From assembly GCA_944390025.1 (NCBI GenBank), contig CALXOK010000002.1, positions 62,001 to 126,000 on the forward strand: a stretch of 64,000 nt of DNA, given 5' to 3'. The number at the start of each line of letters is the position of its first letter. Position 1 is the stretch's first letter. The notes beneath the pieces were generated by a model, which was given only the letters and a program-made list of their open reading frames with translations, searched no databases and was not told where the DNA came from. Source of the stretch: an uncultured Spirochaetales bacterium (GTDB lineage: Bacteria; Spirochaetota; Spirochaetia; Sphaerochaetales; Sphaerochaetaceae). The position numbers and the translations under genes were made by a program. Below are positions 27,161-35,504 of this stretch, in pieces.

Positions 27161-27811
27161 TCAGTCCAGATGTTCCCGGACGAAAGAATCCATCTTTCTG
27201 GCCACCTGAGGATACTGGCCAAGTATTTCATAAAGCGCGACCGGCAGGGACTCATCCCCATGGTTGTCTGTCGCAATGAAGTCAACGACCCCGCTCTTCA
27301 GCCAGGCTCTTCCCTCAGGGGTTCTCGCTCCTCTGGCGTTGACCTGGACAAGACATCCGAGTCCGTCATGAAGCTCCTCGAAAAGACTGCTTGAGGGAGA
27401 GAGGAACTTGTAGCGCTCCACATGAGCAAGAATGACTTTATAGCCCTTTTCAGTGATGCTCCTCACAGTGTCCAAGTAGTCTGAAGGGGCAAAGTTCGTG
27501 TCTGTCTCACAAAGCACATGAGTATTGAAATGAGGGATGAAGGAGAAATCCTTCTGGCTTCTTACATAGAACTCACTTCCCAGATAGCACCTGATTCCGT
27601 ATTTCGCGGCCTTTTCCTTCGCCCACTCGAAAACCGGCTGGATTCTGTCACGGTGAGTGTCGACGAATGGGTCATCGATATGAGGTGAGAAGACTATGCG
27701 CTCAATGCCCGCTTCCTTATATTTTCCCATCATCGCACTGAATTTCCACTTCTTCAGCGTGCTGTCATCAACCCGTGGCAGCAGATGGGTATGAATGTCA
27801 ATAATCGTCAT
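27161..27811 (-). CDS. PHP-domain phosphatase, CpsB/YwqE-like
   Basis: This 216-residue PHP metal-dependent hydrolase has DIHTHLLPRVDDS (metal site), FSPHID, LAHVERYKF and IATDNHG. In Gram-positives CpsB/YwqE is a protein-tyrosine phosphatase acting on capsule kinases; the target in this organism is unknown. It is the first gene of the operon, 50 bp ahead of the AAA ATPase. It has no Shine-Dalgarno; a TTGCAA-18-TAAACT promoter ends 7 nt before the ATG. Confidence 0.82.
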   Translation of the reverse strand: MTIIDIHTHLLPRVDDSTLKKWKFSAMMGKYKEAGIERIVFSPHIDDPFVDTHRDRIQPVFEWAKEKAAKYGIRCYLGSEFYVRSQKDFSFIPHFNTHVLCETDTNFAPSDYLDTVRSITEKGYKVILAHVERYKFLSPSSSLFEELHDGLGCLVQVNARGARTPEGRAWLKSGVVDFIATDNHGDESLPVALYEILGQYPQVARKMDSFVREHLD

Positions 27812-27818
27812 GTAATCA

Positions 27819-27848
27819 AGTTTAATGATTCAGAAAGCGGAATTGCAA
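27819..27848 (-). promoter_or_regulatory. Promoter of the PHP-RloAB-like-receptor operon
   Basis: On the minus strand TTGCAA (27848-27843) and TAAACT (27824-27819) are 18 bp apart. The ATG at 27811 is only 7 nt downstream, so the transcript is probably leaderless. Confidence 0.5.
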
Positions 27849-27982
27849 GAAAAAAGGAAAAACGCTGTTTTATCAGAAAAAATGTTCTCTGAATGAACAG
27901 AATTACAGAAAAATGAAGGTAAATTAACTCATCTTACCGTCAATTTCTGTTTTATTTGAAATCAACAGGCTATCGTTAATGA

Positions 27983-28019
27983 AAAAAAACATAAAAATAC
28001 TTAAAATATGTTAAGTATT
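27983..28019 (-). terminator. AT-rich intrinsic terminator
   Basis: A perfect inverted repeat AATACTTAA-6-TTAAGTATT (27996-28019) overlaps the stop codon of the 107-residue gene and is followed on the minus strand by a T-rich tract. The stem is AT-rich, so it may be weak or may instead be a protein-binding site. Confidence 0.5.
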
Positions 28020-28341
28020 ACAAGATTCCGTCACACATAGCACTGTCAATTCCGCTCAGGACGAGGTTGCACTCTGTGCTGTTCTTCAGATGGTCTGAAA
28101 GCCAGATGAGGATGTCATCACGCCCTTCAAAGTCAAGCGCATCACGGGCATTTGACACCAGAATGACTTCAAAATCCCCGCTTGAGACAAACCGTTTGAC
28201 TGTCTCGAAAAGCTTTTTCCCTTCTCCCGGTCTGAATCTCTTTGTTGACGGAAAGAACAAGGAGCACGGTCCGCATGTCAGATGGGCTGACCTGTGATCC
28301 TTCATGAATTCCTGACCGTCACTCATCGTGAATGTGATCAT
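28018..28341 (-). CDS. Hypothetical protein (107 aa)
   Basis: I do not recognise this 107-residue cytosolic protein. It has no signal peptide or membrane segment. It contains a C.C-containing stretch (LTCGPCSLFF), a central beta-strand FEVILVSN and a C-terminal mixed region, and may be a small alpha/beta domain. It overlaps the upstream lipoprotein gene by 4 bp (ATGA), which supports real translation as the last gene of a three-gene operon. Confidence 0.6.
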   Translation of the reverse strand: MITFTMSDGQEFMKDHRSAHLTCGPCSLFFPSTKRFRPGEGKKLFETVKRFVSSGDFEVILVSNARDALDFEGRDDILIWLSDHLKNSTECNLVLSGIDSAMCDGIL

Positions 28342-29465
28342 AGGTAATCTCCGATTACAAGTGAAAAGACATTGTCTCCATCAATGAGATGGAGATTCTC
28401 AGATCCCTGTCCGCTGAACTGGAGTGCGGCCTCATCACTCTTTTGTTTGATTTTCAGCAGGTCCTCATACAGCTTGTCGCATTCAGCCGAGACATGGGAT
28501 GAGCGCACATCCTCCAGGACTGCAAGCGCCTCATCCGTCTTTCCGAGTGCGGCAGAAAGCAGTGCATAATTATAACCGGAGGCCAGATGCCTCTCCTCCT
28601 TCCAGCCTGTGCGGAAGATTTCACAGGCCTGTTCGATATAGCCGTCCTTGGTCAGGTCATATGCTCTCTCAACTGTCTCAAGTTCAGGATCGTTCTTCAT
28701 CAGATTCATTGAAAGAGTGACTCTGTGCGGAGCCAGCTGATAGGCGCTGATTCGGCTCATATGGTCACTCATCTGGCGGAATAGCGCCATGACAGATGGT
28801 GTCGAGAATGCAAGGCTGGTCACTTCCTCCGTCTTCTCATTCTTGTCAGAGAAATTCTTCACGGCATAGACAGTCATGGTTCTTGCATCGATGACTGTGT
28901 ATTGGAAGACAAGTGTCACTGTCTGCGTCAGGTAATAGTCATAATGGGCCCGGCGTACCGGCCTGCCCTCATCATCATGACGGGTATAGTCATAGACATA
29001 TGTCCTCTCGCTTGAGAGATACTCGTCAACATCCATTGAGACAATCTTGGGAATGATGAACGCATCTATATCATATTCCTCAATATAAGAGGAGATATCC
29101 ATCCCATGCCGGCTGTACGAGACAAGTCTGTCCGTGACAGATGGCCCGATTACAGAGAAAAACCCGGTTGCTCTGAGGGAGCTGATGAAACTGTCCGTCA
29201 TATAGGATGCGACATCATTCTTTATGCTCTCCCGTACTGACGATGAGAGTCTTCCCACTCTGGCAGAGTAAGGATCTGTCGCCCGCACATAGTAGTCCGG
29301 CATATGAAAGCCTTCAAAAGGCACGCAGGAGGCGACGGCAATATTCCTGTAACGCCCCATGTCGATTTCACTCGGGCTGTAATATGAAAGCGAGACAGAG
29401 GTAGAACAGGAGGCAAATAGAAGAAGTATCGCCACGATAAGTACGGACAAAAATGTTTTTCTCAA
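28338..29465 (-). CDS. Lipoprotein of unknown function (DUF6340-like)
   Basis: This 375-residue protein has an N-terminal signal with lipobox LLFASC and Cys20 as the acylation site. The body has alternating beta/alpha parts with an ISAYQLAPH segment. The C-terminal 120 residues contain a TPR-like helical repeat ('DGYIEQACEIFRTG' and 'LSAALGKTDEALAVLED'). It resembles the DUF6340 lipoproteins of Bacteroidetes and spirochaetes from memory; the role is unknown. It overlaps the PdxA-like gene upstream and the orphan downstream by 4 bp each. Confidence 0.75.
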   Translation of the reverse strand: MRKTFLSVLIVAILLLFASCSTSVSLSYYSPSEIDMGRYRNIAVASCVPFEGFHMPDYYVRATDPYSARVGRLSSSVRESIKNDVASYMTDSFISSLRATGFFSVIGPSVTDRLVSYSRHGMDISSYIEEYDIDAFIIPKIVSMDVDEYLSSERTYVYDYTRHDDEGRPVRRAHYDYYLTQTVTLVFQYTVIDARTMTVYAVKNFSDKNEKTEEVTSLAFSTPSVMALFRQMSDHMSRISAYQLAPHRVTLSMNLMKNDPELETVERAYDLTKDGYIEQACEIFRTGWKEERHLASGYNYALLSAALGKTDEALAVLEDVRSSHVSAECDKLYEDLLKIKQKSDEAALQFSGQGSENLHLIDGDNVFSLVIGDYL

Positions 29466-30478
29466 CTGATTACTCCTAAGTCAACATACTTTCTGGCAAC
29501 TCTGAGTGCCTGATTGAGACAGTAAGGAGCACTCATGTTCTTTCCTGCTCTCTCAAGCATGGCAGGCCTGTCCACCCTGATTACCGGGAATGGCCATCCC
29601 CAGACAACAGTCACCGTTTTCTCAAAGCTCATGCTCATTGCCGCGATATGGGCCTGATCGTAGAACAGTGCAATCACGGCACGGTAAAGACCTTTTTCCG
29701 CACGGTGCATGAGAACATCCGCACTGACCGGTCCGATTATGTCAATACCGATCTGACGGGCTTTCTCGATTGCAGGAATGAGAATATCCCGCTCCTCCTC
29801 TTCCCAGACAAGGCTGTCTTCACGATGCGGATTGACACTGGCAATCGCAAGCGGCTTGTCAAGACTGAAAACGCTGTTCTCCTGAGTCAGTGAGTCGACG
29901 CGTATGATCGTGTCAAGGATTTTCTCGAATGTGATTTCATCGAGGGCAAGCCTGAGGCGTGTGTTGTAAGTGTGGCTGAATATCTTGACTCCGTCAGCAT
30001 CAAGCATCCTCAGTCCGCGCTTGGAAAGCGTCAGCTCGTCAATCATGTCATCATACGTGAGCACATCCAGACCGGCAAGCGCCAGAGCCCTGCTGTCGGC
30101 AGGAAGGGTGACAAGTGCTGATGCATAGGAATTCTGGATGAGGCTGACGGCCTTTGCTGTGGTTGTATATGCGGCAAGTCCGGTATTCTCACTCGGATGG
30201 CCGAACTCAAAGTGCTCCATGTCGACACACTTTATGTCATAGAATATCTTTTTCTCGCCGGCAAGCATGCATTTTGTCAGCTCCTCATCGCTGGAAGCGA
30301 AGGCTGTGAAGGGCATTGGGATGCGGAGAGTCTTCGAAACATATGAGAAAAGCTCCCTGTCTCCGACGACAATCACTGCGGAAAACGAGGCAGCTTCGTC
30401 ACTGCTTAGGCTTTTGATAATAAGCTCAGGGCCGATACCTGAGCACTCTCCCATGTTTAGGGCTATGTATCTTGTCAT
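29462..30478 (-). CDS. PdxA-like protein lacking conserved metal ligands
   Basis: This 338-residue protein aligns along its length with 4-hydroxythreonine-4-phosphate dehydrogenase. It shows ECSGIGPELI (10-19), NPHRED (216-221), EEERDILIPAIEKAR, GPVSADVLMH (249-258) and an active-site tail. In true PdxA the metal is held by His in GHTE, a central His and YHDQ. Here those positions read TYDD (141-144) and FYDQ (272-275), so at least two metal-binding His are lost. It is probably a diverged paralog with another role. It is coupled to a lipoprotein, not to PLP genes. Confidence 0.75.
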   Translation of the reverse strand: MTRYIALNMGECSGIGPELIIKSLSSDEAASFSAVIVVGDRELFSYVSKTLRIPMPFTAFASSDEELTKCMLAGEKKIFYDIKCVDMEHFEFGHPSENTGLAAYTTTAKAVSLIQNSYASALVTLPADSRALALAGLDVLTYDDMIDELTLSKRGLRMLDADGVKIFSHTYNTRLRLALDEITFEKILDTIIRVDSLTQENSVFSLDKPLAIASVNPHREDSLVWEEEERDILIPAIEKARQIGIDIIGPVSADVLMHRAEKGLYRAVIALFYDQAHIAAMSMSFEKTVTVVWGWPFPVIRVDRPAMLERAGKNMSAPYCLNQALRVARKYVDLGVIS

Positions 30479-30563
30479 ATTAAAAAAATAAACTAATTAC
30501 AGATAATAATAAATAGACTAGAATGAGATATATCCTGACTAACCGACAAGGAGAGCCTTGAGC

Positions 30564-30836
30564 ATGAGAAAGAGCCCGGAAGAAGAAAGAGAATACTCAG
30601 AAACCAGAGACTTGTGGGATGACGATGACTGGGATGAAAGGGACGACGACGGATTTGACGGATTCGACGACGATGATGAAATCGGCTATATGGATGAAGA
30701 CGGAGAATGGCACAGCGGTGATGAAGAAGAAAGCGACGATGACTATTACTCGCATGGATTCTCCATTGAAGACGAGAGTGATGAAGAGATGCAGTATGAA
30801 GACGAGGAGGATGAGAAGTACGATATAGACTTCTGA
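30564..30836 (+). CDS. Highly acidic small protein
   Basis: This 90-residue protein is dominated by Asp and Glu, with runs such as DDDDWDERDDDGFDGFDDDD. It has a DEDGEWHSGDEEESDDD-type segment and almost no Lys, and is probably disordered. The start is ATG 30564 (AAGGAG 10 nt upstream); a TTG two codons earlier is 4 nt from the same signal. No family is recognised. Resemblance to DNA mimics or metal-binding peptides is composition only. It is divergent from the PdxA-like gene, with an AT-rich 85-bp gap. Confidence 0.65.
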   Translation: MRKSPEEEREYSETRDLWDDDDWDERDDDGFDGFDDDDEIGYMDEDGEWHSGDEEESDDDYYSHGFSIEDESDEEMQYEDEEDEKYDIDF

Positions 30837-30850
30837 TTTCTTTTCATATT

Positions 30851-30908
30851 CACTGCATTATTATTCATTTTTCTGCATATTGAATCTTGTAACTGCATTA
30901 TTCTTCAT
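30851..30908 (+). repeat. Direct repeat pair, 40 bp apart (possible operator)
   Basis: CACTGCATTATTATTCAT (30851-30868) and AACTGCATTATTCTTCAT (30891-30908) are direct repeats 40 bp apart, with the second inside the promoter spacer. They precede the ABC transporter genes and look like a regulator's paired sites. Confidence 0.5.
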
Positions 30909-30916
30909 GCTATATT
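30887..30916 (+). promoter_or_regulatory. Promoter of the ABC importer operon
   Basis: TTGTAA (30887-30892) and an extended -10 TG-C-TATATT (hexamer 30911-30916) are 18 bp apart. The second repeat lies in the spacer, so a bound protein would block polymerase. Confidence 0.55.
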
Positions 30917-30958
30917 CATCTCCATAAAACAGCATTCAGCCCTAAGGAGGTGGATTGT

Positions 30959-31960
30959 ATGAAAAAATTAGCTCTGCTCCTGCTCATGGTCTCAGTCATC
31001 ATCGCAGGCGCCTTTGCCGCAGGCAGCCAGGAAGCTGCTGATGACGGCACAATCACAGTCGGAATATCAAAGCTCATGTCCCACCCTGCCCTCGACGCAG
31101 CAGAGCAGGGATGTATGGACTATCTGAACTCGACCGGTCTTCCGGTTGTCTTCCAGCAGCAGAATGCAAACGGAGATGTCTCCACTGCCGCTTCAATCGC
31201 ACAGCAGTTCAAGACTTCCGGATGCGATATCGTCCTCGGAATCGCCACAGGAACAGCACAGGCGCTTGCCAATGTCTTTTCTGACATTCCTGTTGTTTTT
31301 GCCGCCGTCACGGATCCTGTCGATGCAGGACTTGTTCCGTCAATGGACGGAAGCAGTGAAGTGAATGTCTGCGGTGTCTCTGACATGAACCCTGTCGAGG
31401 AGCAGATCAAGCTTCTTGTCGATATCACAGGGGCAAAGACAATCGGAAACATCTATGCTTCCGGAGAGGCCAACGGAGTCACTCTGATGAATCAGGCAAA
31501 GGAAGCCTGCCAGAAGCTTGGCGTAAACTTTGTTGAAGTCGCCATCGCGAACTCATCTGAGGTGCGTCAGGCAGCACAGTCAATTGTTGACAGAGTCGAT
31601 GCAATCTACATCGCGACTGACAACGCCGTCATCTCTGCCCTTCCTTCTGTTGATGAGGTCTGTTCTGATGCCGGAATTCCTCTCATGTCAGCTGACCCGT
31701 CCGGCATTGACGGTCTTGACTGCATGATCAGCTGGGGCTTCGACTACTACAGCCTCGGTGTTGCCACAGGCGAGATGATTGAGAAGATAATCAACGGTGC
31801 ACAGCCCGGTCCGCTTGGTACAGTTATCCTTGAGGATCCGGCAGACTTTGAGCTCTGGTTCAACCTTGACACAGCAAAGACTCTCGGAATCGAAATCAGT
31901 CAGAAATATCTGGACATGGCCAGCGTAATAATCCAGAATGGAGAGCAGATTACTGTTTAA
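30959..31960 (+). CDS. ABC transporter substrate-binding protein (COG2984 type)
   Basis: This 333-residue extracytoplasmic protein has a Sec signal peptide ending at an AFAAGSQEA-type junction without a lipobox Cys, a pattern common in spirochaete binding proteins. The mature part is a type I periplasmic-binding fold of the ABC_sub_bind family (TVGISKLMSHPALDAAEQG, GTAQALANVF, VVFAAVTDPVDAGL, GDSIYIATDN-like segment). Relatives such as streptococcal TrpX bind tryptophan; the substrate here is unproven. ATG 30959 has AAGGAGG 8 nt upstream. Confidence 0.88.
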   Translation: MKKLALLLLMVSVIIAGAFAAGSQEAADDGTITVGISKLMSHPALDAAEQGCMDYLNSTGLPVVFQQQNANGDVSTAASIAQQFKTSGCDIVLGIATGTAQALANVFSDIPVVFAAVTDPVDAGLVPSMDGSSEVNVCGVSDMNPVEEQIKLLVDITGAKTIGNIYASGEANGVTLMNQAKEACQKLGVNFVEVAIANSSEVRQAAQSIVDRVDAIYIATDNAVISALPSVDEVCSDAGIPLMSADPSGIDGLDCMISWGFDYYSLGVATGEMIEKIINGAQPGPLGTVILEDPADFELWFNLDTAKTLGIEISQKYLDMASVIIQNGEQITV

Positions 31961-31972
31961 CTGGATTAAATC

Positions 31973-32905
31973 ATGATAGAAGGAATTTTCGTTGAAGGTC
32001 TGATTTTCTCCGTGATGGCTCTCGGAATCCTTGTCACATACAGGATTCTGGACCTTGCGGATTTGACATGTGACGGCTCGGTGGCGACAGGCGCTGCCGT
32101 AGCCGCCATCTGTATAACAAACGGCTGGAGCATCCCGATGGCGATGCTTCTTGCTTTTTTCGCGGGTATCCTGTGCGGGCTGTGTACGGCAGCGATTCAC
32201 AACAACCTGCACATTCCGGGACTGCTTGCCGGTATTCTGACAATGACAATGCTTTATTCAGTCAACCTCAGAATCCTGGGCAACAAGGCAAACGTCCCTC
32301 TTGTGCGTGTCGAGACGCTGTACGACATTTTCCCCGAAGCGTTCAGCTTCATCCCTTCTGCCTTTGCGTCCCTTGCGGGAACAGTACTGCTCGTTCTGGT
32401 CATCAAGGTCATCTTCGACCTCTTCTTCCGCTGTGACATGGGAATCGCGATTGGTGCTCTGGGAGGAAACGAGCAGGTTGTTATAAGCCTCGGCATGAAT
32501 CCCTCCACACTGAAATACATTGCAATCGGACTGTCTAATGGTCTTATTGCCCTTTCTGGTGCAATGCTTGCCCAGTATCAGGGCTTTGCTGACGCGAACC
32601 TCGGACAGGGAATGGTTGTACAGGGACTTGCAGCAATCATGCTTGGTGAGTTCCTCTTCAATTCCAACAGGATTTCACTGATCACCTTGCGTGTCATTCT
32701 CGGCTCAATCATATACAAGGGACTGATGTTCCTCGGCCGCCGCTACGGTTATCTTGTAGGCATCACGCCGAATGACTTCAAGCTTCTAACCGGACTTCTG
32801 GTCATCATCTCACTCATCGTTGCTTCGACAAGAATCAAGGCAGCAGAGGAGAAGGCAAAGAAGAAAGCTGTTGAAAGAGTCATGGGAGGAAGAATCGATG
32901 CTTGA
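31973..32905 (+). CDS. ABC transporter permease (COG4120 type)
   Basis: This 310-residue polytopic permease has about eight hydrophobic segments, the LDLADLTCDGSVATGAAVA segment near the N-terminus and GxLG-type loops (ALGGNEQVVISLG), typical of permeases in COG2984/4120/1101 importers. It lies 12 bp after the binding protein and overlaps the ATPase gene by 8 bp. There is no strong Shine-Dalgarno, so it may rely on coupling. Confidence 0.87.
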   Translation: MIEGIFVEGLIFSVMALGILVTYRILDLADLTCDGSVATGAAVAAICITNGWSIPMAMLLAFFAGILCGLCTAAIHNNLHIPGLLAGILTMTMLYSVNLRILGNKANVPLVRVETLYDIFPEAFSFIPSAFASLAGTVLLVLVIKVIFDLFFRCDMGIAIGALGGNEQVVISLGMNPSTLKYIAIGLSNGLIALSGAMLAQYQGFADANLGQGMVVQGLAAIMLGEFLFNSNRISLITLRVILGSIIYKGLMFLGRRYGYLVGITPNDFKLLTGLLVIISLIVASTRIKAAEEKAKKKAVERVMGGRIDA

Positions 32906-33692
32906 CATAAAACACGTTACAAAGGTCTTCTTTCCTGGAACGGTAAACGAGAAAGTCGCACTTGAGGATATCAACCTGCATGTTGATGAAGGCGATGTCG
33001 TAAGCGTCATCGGCTCCAACGGCTCCGGTAAATCCACTCTTTTCAATATGATTGCAGGAACCTTCCCAGTCACTTGCGGAACCATCACCCTTGATGGAAA
33101 GGACATCACGAGGGCCCCCGAGTACAAAAGGGCATTCGAGATTGGAAGAATCTTCCAGGATCCGACTAAAGGAACCAGCGCGAACATGTCCATTCAGGAT
33201 AACATGCTCCTTTCCCTCAAGAAAGGCATGAGAGGCATAGGCTTCTCGCTCACAAACGAGAACAAGCAGCTTTTCAGGAAGCTTATCGAGCCGGTCGGCC
33301 TTCAGGACAGACTGGAGGACAATGTCGGACTCCTTTCGGGCGGACAGCGTCAGGCTCTGACACTCATCATGGCATGCATGGCAAAGCCGAAACTGCTGCT
33401 TCTTGATGAGCACACAGCTGCTCTTGACCCGGGAAATGCCCGCATTGTCATGCAGCTGAGTGAGGAATACATCAGCAGGGAGCATCTTACTGCAATGATG
33501 ATCACTCACAACATGCAGTTCGCCATTGAGTTCGGCAACAAGCTTATAATGATGGATGAAGGCAAGATAATCCTTGAAGTGAGCGGAGAGGAGAAAAAGA
33601 AGCTGACTGTTCCAGACCTGATCCAGCGTTTCAGGGAAATAAGGAAAAAGGACTTCGCCTCGGATGAGGAGCTTCTGACTGAAGCAGACTGA
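32898..33692 (+). CDS. ABC transporter ATP-binding protein (COG1101 type)
   Basis: This 264-residue ATPase has Walker A GSNGSGKST, Q-loop RIFQDP, signature LSGGQRQALTL, Walker B LLLDEHTAALDP and switch His in MMITHNM. It energises the importer made with the two preceding genes. ATG 32898 lies within the permease end (ATGCTTGA), indicating translational coupling. A terminator follows. Confidence 0.93.
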   Translation: MLDIKHVTKVFFPGTVNEKVALEDINLHVDEGDVVSVIGSNGSGKSTLFNMIAGTFPVTCGTITLDGKDITRAPEYKRAFEIGRIFQDPTKGTSANMSIQDNMLLSLKKGMRGIGFSLTNENKQLFRKLIEPVGLQDRLEDNVGLLSGGQRQALTLIMACMAKPKLLLLDEHTAALDPGNARIVMQLSEEYISREHLTAMMITHNMQFAIEFGNKLIMMDEGKIILEVSGEEKKKLTVPDLIQRFREIRKKDFASDEELLTEAD

Positions 33693-33700
33693 CATAATGC

Positions 33701-33729
33701 AGAGCAGGTTTCCCCTGCTCTGTTTTTTT
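33701..33729 (+). terminator. Intrinsic terminator of the ABC importer operon
   Basis: AGAGCAGG (33701-33708) pairs with CCTGCTCT (33714-33721), then GTTTTTTT. Confidence 0.9.
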
Positions 33730-33793
33730 CTCACGACTGAAATTCACAACTTCTGTTCTTTTTCACATTCTTTTCACAAATTCCATTAGGGAA

Positions 33794-33799
33794 TATCAT
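33794..33799 (+). promoter_or_regulatory. -10 element of the MATE gene
   Basis: TATCAT ends 6 nt before the ATG at 33806, with a weak TTTTCA 17 bp upstream. No Shine-Dalgarno is present, so a leaderless message is likely. Confidence 0.4.
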
Positions 33800-33805
33800 C
33801 GCATT

Positions 33806-35155
33806 ATGCCTAAGATTCCATCTTCAGAAAGAATGTTTTCTAATGCATACCTGAAGTCCCTGATAATCCCGCTGTTCTTCGAGCAGCTTCTGACTATCAC
33901 TATCGGTATGGCAGACACAATAATGGTCGCAGCCGTCGGAGAGGCTTCTGTCAGCGGGATTTCCCTTGTTGACAGCATCTCTAACCTTTTCATCCAGCTT
34001 TTCTCAGCTTTTGCGACAGGAGGAGCCGTAGTTGCAAGCCAGTATCTGGGACGCGGGGACAGGGATGATGCATGCAAGTCCGCAAAACAGCTTGTGTATA
34101 TCACAGTACTGTTTTCCGGAGGAATCTCACTAATCTGTCTTATGGGCAACAAGGCCCTTCTCTCGCTTGTATTCGGTTCAATTGAGGCTGACGTCATGAG
34201 TGCAGCTGAGAACTACTTCATTTTCATTGTCATCAGCTATCCCTTCCTCGCCCTGTGCAACAGCTGCAATGCCCTTTGCAGAAGCATGGGAAGGAGCCGG
34301 ATCACAATGACAGTCTCCATTGTCATGAACGTAATCAATATCGGAGGAAACGCAATACTTATCTATGGCGCGGGCCTGGGAACTGCCGGTGCCGGAATCG
34401 CATCCCTTGCAAGCAGAATCACCGGAGCTGTCATCATGATGACTGTCGTATGCAACCGCAGTCTGGAAATACATATCGACAGGCTTTTCAGATTTGAATG
34501 GAATCCTATGATGATACGCAGGATCCTGCGTATCGGACTGCCTTCCGGTATTGAGAACAGCACCTTCCATATCGGCAAGATTCTAGTTCAGTCCCTCATC
34601 TCCACATTCGGAACCGCATCCATTGCGGCAAATGCAGTAGTGAACAACATCTGCTCGTTCTCAAACATACCGGGAAGCGTGATAGGCATGGCATCCATCA
34701 CGGTCATAGGCCAGTGCTGCGGTGCCAGCAAATACGATCAGGCAAGATTCTACGCACGCCGCCTGATGATTCTCTCTTACATACTGATGGCAGTCACCTG
34801 TCTTGTCTTCTATATCTTCACCCCGCAGGTCAGCATGCTTTACAACCTCTCTCAGGAAGCGCTTGACCTCGCAGTGCTCTGCTCAAGGATGCTGCTGATT
34901 CAGACAGCCATCTTCTGGCCGCTGTCATTCACCCTGCCCAACTATCTCAGAGCGGCCGGTGATGCCCGCTATACGATGACAGTTGCAATGCTGAGCATGT
35001 GGCTGTGCCGCGTTGCACTGGCCTACGTGTTTTCATGGATGGGACTCGGACTTTACGGAACAAGCTGGGCCATGGTAATTGACTGGTACTGCAGGATTGT
35101 CTTCTTCAGCCTCCGCTGGCTAAAAGGAGGCTGGAAGACCAGAAGCGTCATCTGA
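33806..35155 (+). CDS. MATE-family multidrug/cation exporter
   Basis: This 449-residue protein has about twelve transmembrane segments in two related halves. It shows the MATE features MADTIMVAAVGEASVSGIS near residue 35, 'GGAVVASQYLGRGD' and a repeat of the pattern in the second half (TASIAANAVVNNICSFSNIPG). It probably extrudes drugs or metabolites in exchange for Na+ or H+; the substrate is unknown. Its stop overlaps the convergent rsfS stop within one hairpin. Confidence 0.9.
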   Translation: MPKIPSSERMFSNAYLKSLIIPLFFEQLLTITIGMADTIMVAAVGEASVSGISLVDSISNLFIQLFSAFATGGAVVASQYLGRGDRDDACKSAKQLVYITVLFSGGISLICLMGNKALLSLVFGSIEADVMSAAENYFIFIVISYPFLALCNSCNALCRSMGRSRITMTVSIVMNVINIGGNAILIYGAGLGTAGAGIASLASRITGAVIMMTVVCNRSLEIHIDRLFRFEWNPMMIRRILRIGLPSGIENSTFHIGKILVQSLISTFGTASIAANAVVNNICSFSNIPGSVIGMASITVIGQCCGASKYDQARFYARRLMILSYILMAVTCLVFYIFTPQVSMLYNLSQEALDLAVLCSRMLLIQTAIFWPLSFTLPNYLRAAGDARYTMTVAMLSMWLCRVALAYVFSWMGLGLYGTSWAMVIDWYCRIVFFSLRWLKGGWKTRSVI

Positions 35156-35168
35156 CGCTTTCTGGCTC
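35139..35168. terminator. Possible shared bidirectional terminator over both stop codons
   Basis: AAGCGTCA-2-TGACGCTT (35143-35160) contains the stop codons of the MATE gene and rsfS. Flanking CCAGA/TCTGG extend the stem with a bulge. T-tracts are short on both sides, so termination efficiency is uncertain. Confidence 0.45.
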
Positions 35169-35504
35169 AGATGCGGCCCAGAGCTTCTCAAGGGAATAGA
35201 AATCCCTGAGCTCCTGGCTCATCAGATGAATCACGATGTCTCCGGTGTCTATAAGAGTCCATCCGTCTTCTCCCGGAGTCTTGTGCCGGTTGTTCACGCT
35301 GAGTCCCAGTTCATTCATGAGGTCCCATATCTGGTGCACGACACCCTTCAGATGACCTACGGAATTCACTGTCCCGATAACAAAGCAGTCTGTCCAAGAG
35401 CAGTTCTCAAGAGGGAGGACTACAACATCCTTGCAACTGTGTTCTTCTAGAAAGGCCTTTATCGCCTGACTGTCTTTAACTGTTTTCTCATTCATCATTT
35501 TCAT
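35148..35504 (-). CDS. rsfS: Ribosomal silencing factor RsfS
   Basis: This 118-residue protein matches RsfS/Iojap/DUF143: DVVVLPLENCSWTDCFVIGT, GEDGWTLIDTGDIVIHLM and YSLEKLW. It binds L14 and blocks subunit joining under starvation. The ATG at 35504 overlaps the lipoprotein stop by 4 bp; the next ATG at 35498 has GGAG 8 nt upstream and may be the true start. It ends the obg-nadD-yqeK-lipoprotein-rsfS run, where nadD, yqeK and rsfS are commonly neighbours. Confidence 0.94.
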   Translation of the reverse strand: MKMMNEKTVKDSQAIKAFLEEHSCKDVVVLPLENCSWTDCFVIGTVNSVGHLKGVVHQIWDLMNELGLSVNNRHKTPGEDGWTLIDTGDIVIHLMSQELRDFYSLEKLWAASEPESVR

